From positions 1-41,534 of the forward strand of contig CAYFGT010000013.1 of assembly GCA_964343075.1 (NCBI GenBank): a stretch of DNA of 41,534 nt, given 5' to 3'. How positions within the stretch are numbered: position 1 is the first letter of the stretch; each line of letters opens with the position of its first letter. Both the position numbers and the translations under genes were made by a program. Positions 8,526 to 16,913 of this stretch are shown here, one piece after another. The notes beneath the pieces were generated by a model. That model was not told where the DNA came from and ran no database searches. It saw only the letters and a program-made list of their open reading frames with translations. The DNA comes from UBA2588 sp964343075 (GTDB lineage Bacteria > Chloroflexota > Dehalococcoidia > Lucifugimonadales > UBA3495).

Positions 8526-9734
8526 TTACCTGTTATATGCAGCTTCACCATGCTGATTATGATCTAACCCTTCATCTTCTTCTTCCTGCGTCACTCTAAG
8601 ACCAATTGTATATTTGATACCGAGTAATATTATTGCAGTCAGAACAAAAGCCCACAGCCAAGTTACTACTATTCCAATAACCTGTACTCCTAACTGGTCC
8701 CAATAGGCAGAGCTAAAGACTTCAGGCATTCCTGCCGCAGCAAAACCTACACCTGCAAATAACCCTGTTGCTAACGCTCCCCAGGTACCTCCCATACCAT
8801 GAACTCCCCAAACAGCTAAAGCATCATCTACTCCCAGTTTTAGCAAAAGTTCTATACTCAAATAGCAGATCGTGCCGGCACCGATCCCGATGAAAATAGC
8901 GGCAATAGGTCCAACTACTCCGCAAGCAGGTGTGATTGCAACCAAACCAGCGACAGCACCCGAAGCTGCACCTACAGCGCCTGGCTTCTTACCCATAATC
9001 ACTGACATAACAAGCCACATTACCAAACCCGAAGCTGCAGCAATATTAGTGACAACAAATGCATTCACCGCAAATTCATCTGCTGCTAAAGCACTACCTG
9101 CATTAAAGCCAAACCAGCCGAACCACAATAGTCCAGCACCTAATATAATCATAGGAAGGTTGTGTTCTGATGCATCATGTTTAACACCTTGAGCATTTTT
9201 GAAACCCAGCCTTGGACCTACGATTAAAGCAGCAGCCAAGGCCGCAATACCGGAGTTAATATGTACTACAGTACCTCCAGCAAAATCGAGAGCACCCATC
9301 TCAAATAACCATCCTCCTGAAGCCCATACCCAATGAGCTACTGGGGCATAAACAATTGTTAACCACAGGACAACAAATATTGCATAAGATGAAAACTTCA
9401 TCCTTTCGGCAAATGCCCCTGTTATTAATGCAGGCGTTATAATCGCAAACATACATTGAAATATCATAAATAATTTATCTTCTGCACTGTCTACTCCCGA
9501 TAGCGCTAAATGATCCAAATTACCTACAAAACCTGCTATACTACTGCCAAACGCAATACTGTATCCCCATAGCACCCATACGATTGTGCACAATCCCATA
9601 GCAACAAAACTATGCATTATCGTCGTAACTGCATTTTTCCGACTCACCATACCACCATAGAAAAAACCTAATCCTGGTGTCATTAACAGGACAAGAGCGG
9701 AACATGTCAAAATCCAAGCCATATCAGCGTTCAT
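8526..9734 (-). CDS. amt: Ammonium transporter Amt
   Basis: Membrane channel for ammonium/ammonia uptake. The 402-aa protein has about eleven hydrophobic segments. Residues 1-30 include LLMTPGLGFFYGGMV. The twin pore histidines are His158 in GGTVVHINSG and His312 in WGVHGMGGTWG. WFGWFGFNAGS and the short charged C-tail (TQEEEDEGLDHN) are also typical. The ATG at 9734 is preceded by CGGAGG. It is upstream of, and on the same strand as, the two glnA genes. No glnK/P-II gene sits beside it, although that is the usual partner. Confidence 0.97.
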   Translation of the reverse strand: MNADMAWILTCSALVLLMTPGLGFFYGGMVSRKNAVTTIMHSFVAMGLCTIVWVLWGYSIAFGSSIAGFVGNLDHLALSGVDSAEDKLFMIFQCMFAIITPALITGAFAERMKFSSYAIFVVLWLTIVYAPVAHWVWASGGWLFEMGALDFAGGTVVHINSGIAALAAALIVGPRLGFKNAQGVKHDASEHNLPMIILGAGLLWFGWFGFNAGSALAADEFAVNAFVVTNIAAASGLVMWLVMSVIMGKKPGAVGAASGAVAGLVAITPACGVVGPIAAIFIGIGAGTICYLSIELLLKLGVDDALAVWGVHGMGGTWGALATGLFAGVGFAAAGMPEVFSSAYWDQLGVQVIGIVVTWLWAFVLTAIILLGIKYTIGLRVTQEEEDEGLDHNQHGEAAYNR

Positions 9735-9781
9735 ATTATTCCTCCGAATTTTAATTGTTACGCCGAGCTTATCGACTCATA

Positions 9782-9830
9782 GTTACAGCAGCGTTACAAA
9801 CTCATTACATCTTTGTAACGTTCTTATTAC
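9782..9830. promoter_or_regulatory. Five 11-bp-phased GTTAC-like half-sites upstream of amt
   Basis: GTTAC (9782), GTTAC (9793), ATTAC (9804), GTAAC (9815) and ATTAC (9826) begin at exact 11-bp steps, giving (n-T-n-A-C)-n6 units over 49 bp. The array lies 48 bp upstream of the amt start and about 100 bp upstream of queF, which is divergent. It matches the array before glnA and is the expected architecture for tandem binding of an OmpR-family activator. The identity of the binding protein is inferred. Confidence 0.62.
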
Positions 9831-9928
9831 ATTAATGTTTCATTCACATCTTAAGATAACTATTGAGCACCCGTATTTTGTTATATCCCTATGTTTGATA
9901 AACTATGTATGATTTACATGGGGGAACG

Positions 9929-10345
9929 ATGACAACCATAGATGACCTACAAAACGAATACACTGACCTTGAGTTTGCAATAGATATAAAGACTGAAGAG
10001 GCAATTAGAACGGATGTATTATTGACTTTTAAGTATGATTACCCGGAGAGTTTAGCATCGATCGAGTTAGATACAGACGAGTTTACTGCAGTATGCCCAT
10101 GGACTGGACTACCAGACTTGGGAACGTTAGAAATATCGTATGTTCCGAACAATGTGTTAATCGAATTGAAGTCTCTAAAATACTACCTGCTGTCGTTCCG
10201 AGATGTAGGTATAGTCCAAGAACACGTAGCAAATCGAATTTTAAATGATTTAGTTACTCTAACCAATCCTAGATCTATGTCACTAAATCTCACTTATAAG
10301 ACACGCGGGGGAATCAATACAGCTGTTAAAGCTAATTTCCCTTGA
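9929..10345 (+). CDS. queF: NADPH-dependent 7-cyano-7-deazaguanine reductase QueF
   Basis: Reduces preQ0 to preQ1 in queuosine tRNA modification. The 138-aa protein is the single-domain type. Catalytic Cys56 lies in FTAVCPWTGLPD with Asp63, and the QueF motif reads IELKSLKYY, followed by LLSFRDVGIVQEHV. The frame is open back to an ATG at 9905, but GGGGGA just before the ATG at 9929 supports the later start. No other queuosine genes are adjacent. Transcription is divergent from amt. Confidence 0.95.
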   Translation: MTTIDDLQNEYTDLEFAIDIKTEEAIRTDVLLTFKYDYPESLASIELDTDEFTAVCPWTGLPDLGTLEISYVPNNVLIELKSLKYYLLSFRDVGIVQEHVANRILNDLVTLTNPRSMSLNLTYKTRGGINTAVKANFP

Positions 10346-10371
10346 TACTATTGAGCAATGAAACCCACACC

Positions 10372-11244
10372 CTATATATCTAAGCTCATATGGATCTGCT
10401 CTTTATTTTCATGGTCTGACATAAGACTTATACCCATCCACCAGTGCTTACCTTGGCCTCTGCGTTTCCTCTCAAATCCAAATTCACCGAGGCCTATACC
10501 AAATCCTCGCTGGGATAAGGGAGTAATACCAGCAGCAGTTGCCCATTCTTCGTATGAAGCAAATAACCTTCCTGCCAATGACATAGCAGAATCACTTATT
10601 TGACATTCCTCCATAATAAAGTCCCTCAAATGCTCATATTGCTCAGACCTTTTTCTAGACCTAAGACGCAACTCATTGGGCACGTAAGAATTTACAACAG
10701 TTTGGCGAGCCTCGTTATCTAAAACAATCTCCAACGCATTTTGTAATATAATAACGAATCCTTCAACCCCTCCAAATTGGTCCCAATCTAGTGGCTTGCC
10801 ATCTATTCCTCTAGCGTCAAATTTTCGGTATGGATTGTGCGCTTCATAAACATCACTGAAATCCGCAGGACAATCCCAAACTGGATTCATTGGATCGTTG
10901 ATTAATGAACTTCCCAACAAAGCAATCAAAACTCTGATATAGCGAACGTTAATATCCTTCTCTGCAACAGGATGAGAAGAGTAAATACTTCGGAAAATAG
11001 CGTCTAGTTCTATCACTGTAAAAGCAAACGTGGATTTAAAATTATTCCGAACCGCAGGCAGAATCGAACCATAAGCATAATCAGAGTTTGCTTCTCTCAT
11101 ATTAACTTGATCGAACGGATGCCTGTCACGTGGCAGAAACGAAAATTTATCCAAACTCAATCTGCCATTATTGGCAGTTTCTAATATAGACAATGATAGA
11201 TAAAAGTTACGCTGTAAGGCTCGTATTCTATCTGATAACTCCAT
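10372..11244 (-). CDS. Unrecognised protein with primase-like C-terminal winged helix
   Basis: 290 aa. I do not recognise residues 1-195; they look largely helical and soluble, with a conserved-looking WDCPADFSDVYEAHNPYRKF stretch around 123-142. Residues about 205-276 closely resemble the C-terminal winged-helix domain of P4/D5-family phage primase-helicases: an opening FIMEECQISD, then SYEEWATAAGITPLSQRGFG, GFERKR and HWWMGISL. There is no Walker or primase motif, so this is not a replicative primase. It is 28 nt downstream of an MDR dehydrogenase on the same strand. DNA or RNA binding is plausible; function unknown. Confidence 0.7.
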   Translation of the reverse strand: MELSDRIRALQRNFYLSLSILETANNGRLSLDKFSFLPRDRHPFDQVNMREANSDYAYGSILPAVRNNFKSTFAFTVIELDAIFRSIYSSHPVAEKDINVRYIRVLIALLGSSLINDPMNPVWDCPADFSDVYEAHNPYRKFDARGIDGKPLDWDQFGGVEGFVIILQNALEIVLDNEARQTVVNSYVPNELRLRSRKRSEQYEHLRDFIMEECQISDSAMSLAGRLFASYEEWATAAGITPLSQRGFGIGLGEFGFERKRRGQGKHWWMGISLMSDHENKEQIHMSLDI

Positions 11245-11272
11245 CTGGATCTTAACAACCTATAAATTTACT

Positions 11273-12244
11273 TCACTCATTTAAGTTCATGATTACTTTC
11301 ACAATATCATCTTGCCGTTGTTCATACATATCGTAGGCATTTTGCACATCTGAAAAACCCATACGGTGAGTGATCAAAGGTGCTGGGTCGCACCAACCTC
11401 TTTCCTTCAGGGCAACAAGATCTTGAATCTGTCCTATCGGATCTAAACTTCGAGCGCCAGTCGTAGGAATAATAGTTGGTTGTAAATTCATCAAAGTATT
11501 ATGTTCTATTGGAACCAGCGCATCACTTTGTATCCCAAATACAATCACAGTCCCAAATTGTCTTATATGATTGAACGCAAGGTTAAGAGTTTCAGGATAG
11601 CCAGCTGCTTCTACGGTAATATCAGCACCCTGCCCATCGGTCAATTCTTTTATAGCTTCAGTCAGGTCTTCTTTATCTGGGTTGATGGTATGGGTAGCAC
11701 CAAAAGTTTTAGATTTTTCTAACCTATAGTCTAATGGATCTACCACAATCACTTTCCTAGCTCCCATTCTTGAAACAAGCATTGTAAAACTCAATCCTAT
11801 GCTTCCTTGACCAAATATAACTACATTCTTACTCAACACACTTCCCATCTTTCTACATGCGTACAAAACTGTTCCTGATGGCTGGCACATTAACCATTCT
11901 TCAAGTGGTCCCTGTTCAGGAAGCACAATCATTCTCCCCGGATCAGACACTATGTACTCCTGCAAGCCACCTGTTCCAGGTCGGGCTATTACTATCACTC
12001 TTTGACCCTCTTGAATTTGATCAGTTCTACTCTCAAGGACTACTCCTGCTAATTCATGACAAGGCAACCCTGGGTCCATTGGATATGCTGATTCATCTTT
12101 TATTGGGCCATAGTGATGCCTTATATCACTGCCACACACGGAAACTCTTTCTAATTTGACCAAGCATTCTCCATCTAAAGCCTGAGGCTGCTCAACATCA
12201 ATAAATTCAAAATGTTTAGGTGCTGTCAATCTAGCTGCTTTCAT
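11273..12244 (-). CDS. Zinc-type MDR alcohol/polyol dehydrogenase family
   Basis: Medium-chain dehydrogenase/reductase, 323 aa. Catalytic-zinc residues are Cys37 in SVCGSDIRHH and His63-Glu64 in PCHELAG. The nucleotide fold has FGQGSIGLSF followed by VIVVDPLDYR, so NAD(H) use is likely. The usual four-cysteine structural-zinc lobe is absent: the sequence passes straight from VIVIARPGTGG to LQEYIV. This places it among shorter threonine/sorbitol dehydrogenase-like members. The ATG has GGAGTG upstream. Substrate is not readable. It is divergent from the hydratase gene at 12381. Confidence 0.85.
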   Translation of the reverse strand: MKAARLTAPKHFEFIDVEQPQALDGECLVKLERVSVCGSDIRHHYGPIKDESAYPMDPGLPCHELAGVVLESRTDQIQEGQRVIVIARPGTGGLQEYIVSDPGRMIVLPEQGPLEEWLMCQPSGTVLYACRKMGSVLSKNVVIFGQGSIGLSFTMLVSRMGARKVIVVDPLDYRLEKSKTFGATHTINPDKEDLTEAIKELTDGQGADITVEAAGYPETLNLAFNHIRQFGTVIVFGIQSDALVPIEHNTLMNLQPTIIPTTGARSLDPIGQIQDLVALKERGWCDPAPLITHRMGFSDVQNAYDMYEQRQDDIVKVIMNLNE

Positions 12245-12325
12245 TATTCACTCCAAAATCGTTCAGTTAATGCATCATACATTCAAACCTTGTGAAATAT
12301 CAAACTCTAGGCAATTGTATCAGGT

Positions 12326-12354
12326 TTGACACACTGTAATGATAACTGTAGCCT
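12326..12354 (+). promoter_or_regulatory. Possible promoter for the 12381 gene cluster
   Basis: A perfect -35 hexamer TTGACA (12326-12331) lies 17 bp from TAGCCT (12349-12354), a poor -10. A short inverted repeat TCAAAC/GTTTGA overlaps the -35. The -35 is convincing, the -10 is not. Confidence 0.35.
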
Positions 12355-12380
12355 GTAAAAAAAATTGAAGGCCAAATCAT

Positions 12381-13178
12381 ATGACAGATAGTACCGAAAC
12401 TTTAATTTGCAGCTCCCAAAACCAAGTAACTACAATCACTATCAATAGACCCAGATATCATAACTCTATGAATATAAACATGTGGGAACGCCTTGCAAAT
12501 ATATTGTTAGAGCTAGAAGAAGACCCCAACACCAGATGTATTATTATAACTGGCGCAGGGGAGAAAGCCTTCTCTGCGGGGGCAGATATACAAGAGTTCC
12601 AGACCCAGCGTATAGATTCAGAAACAGGGCGTATTTATAATGCTAAAGTTGATACTGTACTTCAAACAATTCGAACTCTAAAAACTCCTATCATCGCTAT
12701 GATAAATGGTATAGCAGCCGGAGGAGGGTGCGAAATTTCTGTAGCCTGTGACCTAAGAATTGCATCAACTAATTGTAAAATTGGTATACCTGTCGCAAAA
12801 CTAGGTATTACAATAGGTCATACTGAAATGAAAAGTTTAGTAGAACTAGTGGGAAGGAGCACCGCTTTGTATATACTATTAAGCGCACGGCTTTTGGATT
12901 CAAGAGAAGCTTTGAGAGTGGGACTCGTCAACCAAATAGTCGAACCCCAACAACTCGAATCAATAACATTGGAATTAGCAGAACAAATAGCAGAATTAGC
13001 TCCTTTGTCTCACGCCGTTAACAAAGAAACTTTAAACCAAATTTACCAAATACCGGACCTTAATAATTTGAATGAAGACCAAAAGAGCCTACCTCTTAAT
13101 CAATTCGACACGGAAGACTACAAAGAAGGATTCAATGCTTTCCTCGAGAAACGGAAAGCCCATTTTAGCGGAATCTAA
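12381..13178 (+). CDS. Enoyl-CoA hydratase/isomerase family, atypical active site
   Basis: Crotonase-fold protein, 265 aa. The oxyanion-hole segments are present: AFSAGADIQEF (residues 64-73) and NGIAAGGGCEIS with Glu118, equivalent to rat hydratase Glu144. The second catalytic acid, normally in a GQPEI-like motif, is replaced: the aligned segment reads GIPVAKLG with Val138. With one of the two acids absent it may be an isomerase, hydrolase or other crotonase activity instead of a standard 2-enoyl-CoA hydratase. It heads a same-strand cluster followed by tlyA after 19 nt. Confidence 0.85.
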   Translation: MTDSTETLICSSQNQVTTITINRPRYHNSMNINMWERLANILLELEEDPNTRCIIITGAGEKAFSAGADIQEFQTQRIDSETGRIYNAKVDTVLQTIRTLKTPIIAMINGIAAGGGCEISVACDLRIASTNCKIGIPVAKLGITIGHTEMKSLVELVGRSTALYILLSARLLDSREALRVGLVNQIVEPQQLESITLELAEQIAELAPLSHAVNKETLNQIYQIPDLNNLNEDQKSLPLNQFDTEDYKEGFNAFLEKRKAHFSGI

Positions 13179-13197
13179 TTTTTCATAGTGAGCTATT

Positions 13198-13935
13198 TTG
13201 GTAGATAAGAAATCTAAAATACGAGCCGACGTTCTAATGGTGCAAACCAATCTAGCAGAAAGCCGCCAAAAAGCACAGGCTATGATTATGCAAGGTTCGG
13301 TTTATGACCCATCCGGCAAAATCTTAAAACCCGGGACCTTACTAGACCCTGAATACCAACTTAAAGTTAAAGAGCAATTACCATTTGTAAGCAGAGGGGG
13401 GGTAAAGATTTCTCATGCATTGACACATTTTGAAATCGATCTGACAGATCTAGTAGTCCTAGACGTTGGTGCTTCAACAGGTGGTTTCACAGACTGCGCT
13501 CTTCAAAATAATGCCAAACATGTTTTTGCGGTGGATGTAGGTCACAGTCAAATTCATTACAGCCTCGCTCAAAGTCCCAAAGTGACAGTCATGGAAAAAA
13601 CAAATGCAAGGTACCCATTCGAACTAACGCAAAAGGTAGATTTCGTTTGCATTGACGTATCATTTATCTCAACAAAATTAATTATCCCGCAAGTGATTTC
13701 TCATATGAATCAAGATGGAAAACTTTTGTCTCTAATAAAGCCACAATTCGAAGCAGGGAAAGAAGCTGTTGGGAAAGGAGGAGTTGTTCGAGACCCTCAC
13801 ATACACAAAGAAGTCCTTGCTAGCTTTGCTACTTGGACTACTGAGCAAGGATTTAATTTGATAGGAATTTGTGAGTCTCCAATTTTGGGAAGAAATGGGA
13901 ATAAAGAATTTTTTGGACTACTCACTAACAAATAA
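13198..13935 (+). CDS. tlyA: TlyA-family rRNA 2'-O-methyltransferase
   Basis: Predicted SAM-dependent cytidine 2'-O-methyltransferase of ribosomal RNA. The 245-aa protein has an N-terminal S4 RNA-binding domain (RADVLMVQTNLAESRQKAQ, residues about 9-60) and an FtsJ-like Rossmann domain with VLDVGASTGGFTDC and FAVDVG, followed by IDVSFIST and LIKPQFEAGKE. The start is TTG with no strong ribosome binding site. The next in-frame ATG would cut into the S4 domain, so TTG is preferred. Family members are sometimes annotated as hemolysins. Confidence 0.93.
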   Translation: MVDKKSKIRADVLMVQTNLAESRQKAQAMIMQGSVYDPSGKILKPGTLLDPEYQLKVKEQLPFVSRGGVKISHALTHFEIDLTDLVVLDVGASTGGFTDCALQNNAKHVFAVDVGHSQIHYSLAQSPKVTVMEKTNARYPFELTQKVDFVCIDVSFISTKLIIPQVISHMNQDGKLLSLIKPQFEAGKEAVGKGGVVRDPHIHKEVLASFATWTTEQGFNLIGICESPILGRNGNKEFFGLLTNK

Positions 13936-13955
13936 CTACAATGGAGATGATATAT

Positions 13956-14432
13956 ATGAATATTGAAGATTTAGCCAACACTCTCATTGCTAATAAACAA
14001 ACGGTATCTGTGGCAGAAGCTTGCACATGTGGGCTACTCGGTAGCAAGCTCGGTTCTGTTTCCGGTAGCTCGAAGTATTTCCCTGGAGGAGTTGTAGCTT
14101 ATACCGGTGGTCTCAAAGAAAGTATTCTAGGGGTACCAGATAATCTTGCTGAACAATTTGGTACCGTCAGTGAAGAGATGGCTATAGCTATGGCGAAAGG
14201 AGTTCTCAAACTCACTAAAACTGACTACGCTCTATCTACTACTGGAGTCACTGGCCCTAATGCTGGAAAGTCTGGACATCCAATAGGAACATTTTGGATC
14301 GGTTTTGCATCCAAAGATGGTAGAAGCCTGGCACAGAAAGTACAAATTGATTCTGATAGGAATGGGAACAAAGAAGGTGCTGCCAATGCTGCTCTTGCTT
14401 TACTTAACGAAAATATGATCAAAAACAAATAG
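13956..14432 (+). CDS. pncC: CinA C-terminal-type nicotinamide-nucleotide amidohydrolase
   Basis: Stand-alone CinA-C domain, 158 aa, which in characterised members deamidates NMN to nicotinate mononucleotide in pyridine-nucleotide recycling. Typical segments are VSVAEACTCGLLGSKLGSV, GSSKYFPGGVVAYTGGLKE, LGV and ALSTTGVTGPNAG. The usual ESCTGG reads EACTCG here, a modest departure. The frame opens at 13941, but GGAG at 13944-13947 is better placed for the ATG at 13956. The product (nicotinate mononucleotide) is also the CobT substrate used by the B12 operon downstream, a possible metabolic link. Confidence 0.85.
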   Translation: MNIEDLANTLIANKQTVSVAEACTCGLLGSKLGSVSGSSKYFPGGVVAYTGGLKESILGVPDNLAEQFGTVSEEMAIAMAKGVLKLTKTDYALSTTGVTGPNAGKSGHPIGTFWIGFASKDGRSLAQKVQIDSDRNGNKEGAANAALALLNENMIKNK

Positions 14433-14441
14433 GAGTTCAAA

Positions 14442-15275
14442 ATGCAGCTGACTCAACATGTTTATAGCACACATATTGAAGAAGATCCCAACACTTATGG
14501 AGCAATGCACCCTGGAGGCACACAGATATATTTCGTAGGTGACCCAGAAAAAGAAATGGTCATGATTGATTCAGGTGAAAACTACCGTCATTGGACCGAA
14601 CAAATTATTAGCTACCACACCGAACTCGGTAGCCCAAACATCAAGGCGATTCTAATTACACACGGTCATGGAGACCATATAGGTGGCCTAGACAGGCTCC
14701 AAGAGTATTTCAATTGCAAAGTCAGATGCCACCCCAAACTAGCACCTTTTCTATCACATAAACTTAACACCATTACAGAAGTACAGAAACTTAAAGCTAA
14801 CGAAGTAATACAAATTACAAACGGAGTAACCTTAAAAGCAGTTTTTACTCCAGGTCATGAAGATGATCATGTGGTGTACCACTTAAAAAAAGACAAAGTG
14901 TTATTTAGTGGCGATACAATTTTAGGTAATTCTACTGGAAGTGTAAGAAATCTAAATCAATACATTAATTCACTGCGAAAAATGTTAAACCTCAAGCCTG
15001 ATATTATTTGCCCAGGACATGGTAATACGGTATCAAATGCTAGTAACCGTATCCAATTCTATTTGCATCATCGTTTAGAAAGAGAAAAACAGATTATAGA
15101 TGCACTGAGCCAAGGTTGTGAAACAGTCGAACAAATTATTGATAAAGTATATCCTAGAAACTTGAGAAAAAACCTCAGGTCTGCAGCGGGAAGGAACGTT
15201 GAAACCCACCTCAACAAGTTAATCGAAGAAAATCTCGTTAAGAAAAACGAGTCTACGTATTCTTCATACTCGTAG
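14442..15275 (+). CDS. MBL-fold metallo-hydrolase (LACTB2-like)
   Basis: Metallo-beta-lactamase fold, 277 aa. Metal ligands His74, His76, Asp78 and His79 lie in ITHGHGDHIGG, with further ligands in TPGHEDDHVVYH, FSGDTILG and CPGHGNTV. The C-terminal 70 residues (REKQIIDALSQGCETVEQI onward) look like the winged-helix tail of LACTB2-type hydrolases, some of which act on RNA. AGGAG precedes the ATG. It follows pncC by 9 nt. Substrate unknown. Confidence 0.88.
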   Translation: MQLTQHVYSTHIEEDPNTYGAMHPGGTQIYFVGDPEKEMVMIDSGENYRHWTEQIISYHTELGSPNIKAILITHGHGDHIGGLDRLQEYFNCKVRCHPKLAPFLSHKLNTITEVQKLKANEVIQITNGVTLKAVFTPGHEDDHVVYHLKKDKVLFSGDTILGNSTGSVRNLNQYINSLRKMLNLKPDIICPGHGNTVSNASNRIQFYLHHRLEREKQIIDALSQGCETVEQIIDKVYPRNLRKNLRSAAGRNVETHLNKLIEENLVKKNESTYSSYS

Positions 15276-15296
15276 CTAATAAATATAAGGAATCAT

Positions 15297-15485
15297 ATGT
15301 TTTACCGGAATAATAGCAGAAGGCCTTTACTACCAATAGGATGCAGTGCATTGATTATATTAATTGGAGCAGTCCTAGCACTAACACCAATAATCGAAAT
15401 TCTTGCTCAGATATTAGGATACATTTTAATAATCCTGGGAATTATATTGCTTACATTTAATCTAGTAAAGAAATTATTTCTGTAA
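15297..15485 (+). CDS. Small two-helix membrane protein
   Basis: 62 aa. A basic N-terminus (FYRNNSRRP) is followed by two hydrophobic segments, about residues 14-32 and 37-57, then KKLFL. AAGGA lies 6-9 nt before the ATG. It sits 21 nt after the MBL gene and just before a transporter gene. The ribosome binding site and position make it a likely real gene; no function is assigned. Confidence 0.65.
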   Translation: MFYRNNSRRPLLPIGCSALIILIGAVLALTPIIEILAQILGYILIILGIILLTFNLVKKLFL

Positions 15486-15505
15486 TTTCCTAAGGACTTA
15501 CTCTA

Positions 15506-16423
15506 TTGATTTGGATAATAATCGCCTGCTTATCAGCTTGTTTAATGGGAATCGTTAACGTCTTCGATAAGATAATCCCAACTAAATATAGTACTCACTA
15601 TAAAACCTATCCATTAAGCATAGGCATTATAGGTCTACCTATCACACTAGTCTTACTATTAGCCGTCTTACCTTTCAGCCACACCAACACATATGGATTG
15701 GCATTGATCATATTATCCGGTTGTCTTTTCGGGGTACACGCAACAATCATTCTTAGAGCGCTGCATGCCACAGAAGCATCTAGGATTTTCCCCGTCGTAC
15801 ACACCCACCCCTTATTTACCGCATTTATAGCTTTTTTCTTACTCGGGGAAATTCTATCCCTGTATCAATGGGTAGCTATATTGATAATCATTACCGGTGT
15901 AATAATCATATCAATTGACGTGAACAAAGGCGCAGCAGCAAAAAGTCTTTTGTTAAAAGCATTACTACCTATATTATTAAGTAGCGCTATTCTCGGTACA
16001 TCGAACGCATTACTCAAACCAGCACTTGACGATTCTTCAATATTGCTTACGCATGCCATTCGGTTGATGATTCTATTTTTGATGTTATTAGCATTTAACT
16101 CTGACCGAGCCACTTGGTCAGAAATATTTGAATGGTGGAATCATAAGCGCAATGCACTGAAACTAGTAACTACTAACGAACTGATTGCGCAATTCGCATT
16201 GATTTCTTCTGTTTGGGCTATCTCTCTGGGGCCTGTATCATTAGTATCTGCAATATTAAGTGCATCAGGGCTTGTAACAGTTGCCACAGTCCTGATATTA
16301 GGAAAGTTCTTAAATTCAATTGTAAACGAAGATGTTACTAGGGCTACAATCATATTTAAAATCCTTGGAACTTTAGCCATTATCAGTGGAGTTTCAGTGA
16401 TCACTGTAACTGGGTATATTTAG
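15506..16423 (+). CDS. EamA/DMT-family transporter-like membrane protein
   Basis: 305 aa with about ten hydrophobic segments arranged as two five-helix repeats, as in drug/metabolite transporters. The first repeat ends with FFLLGEILSLYQWVAILII, a typical EamA motif (E in helix 4, then the last helix of the repeat). The second carries SLGPVSLVSAILSASG. The start is TTG with TAAGGA about 10 nt upstream; a later ATG would remove part of helix 1. It converges with the VOC gene, 2 nt between stops. Substrate unknown. Confidence 0.82.
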   Translation: MIWIIIACLSACLMGIVNVFDKIIPTKYSTHYKTYPLSIGIIGLPITLVLLLAVLPFSHTNTYGLALIILSGCLFGVHATIILRALHATEASRIFPVVHTHPLFTAFIAFFLLGEILSLYQWVAILIIITGVIIISIDVNKGAAAKSLLLKALLPILLSSAILGTSNALLKPALDDSSILLTHAIRLMILFLMLLAFNSDRATWSEIFEWWNHKRNALKLVTTNELIAQFALISSVWAISLGPVSLVSAILSASGLVTVATVLILGKFLNSIVNEDVTRATIIFKILGTLAIISGVSVITVTGYI

Positions 16424-16425
16424 GC

Positions 16426-16815
16426 TCACTCCCTTTCAAGCAATTCGATTCTAACGTTCTCAGGGCCACGAACAAATGCTATTTTCACACCTGGTCGAAT
16501 TTCATGAGGTTCCACAACAATTTCTGCTCCTTTGGCTCGTAATTCTTCTACCGCACCAAATACATCATCAACTTTGAACCCAAAATGATCGAGACCAAGA
16601 TATGGAGTGCCAGGACTATTTGGTAAATCTAAATCTTCAGGGACAGCAGCAATAAAAATCGCCAATCCATTGATATCCAGATCGATTCTACTTTGCCCGT
16701 CAGATTGTATTGATTCAATTATTTTGGCATCAAACATTTTGTTGAAATATTCTGCCATTTCCCGTGGTTGTTTACTCCTTATATGAATATGATCATACGA
16801 AAATGTAGCTTTCAT
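16426..16815 (-). CDS. VOC-superfamily (glyoxalase-like) protein
   Basis: 129-aa metal-binding fold with one pair of beta-alpha-beta-beta-beta modules. YDHIHIRSKQPREMAEYF supplies the first ligand His, LGLDHFGFKVDD the second, and NVRIELLE at the C-terminus a Glu. The frame extends four codons upstream, but GGAGGA inside that extension places the start at the ATG at 16815. Possible roles include glyoxalase, dioxygenase, epimerase or resistance protein; these cannot be separated by eye. Confidence 0.88.
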   Translation of the reverse strand: MKATFSYDHIHIRSKQPREMAEYFNKMFDAKIIESIQSDGQSRIDLDINGLAIFIAAVPEDLDLPNSPGTPYLGLDHFGFKVDDVFGAVEELRAKGAEIVVEPHEIRPGVKIAFVRGPENVRIELLERE

Positions 16816-16855
16816 AAATTCCTCCATTACTTATTGCTTAAATATATCATCCTAA

Positions 16856-16883
16856 TTGACGCCGAATTTACGATGGTGATAAC
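16856..16883 (+). promoter_or_regulatory. Probable promoter of the cobalamin operon
   Basis: TTGACG (16856-16861), 16-bp spacer, GATAAC (16878-16883). Transcription would start near 16890, just ahead of the riboswitch aptamer. Confidence 0.5.
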
Positions 16884-16913
16884 ATCAGCTGCAAAGTTAA
16901 TATAGCATCTTTG

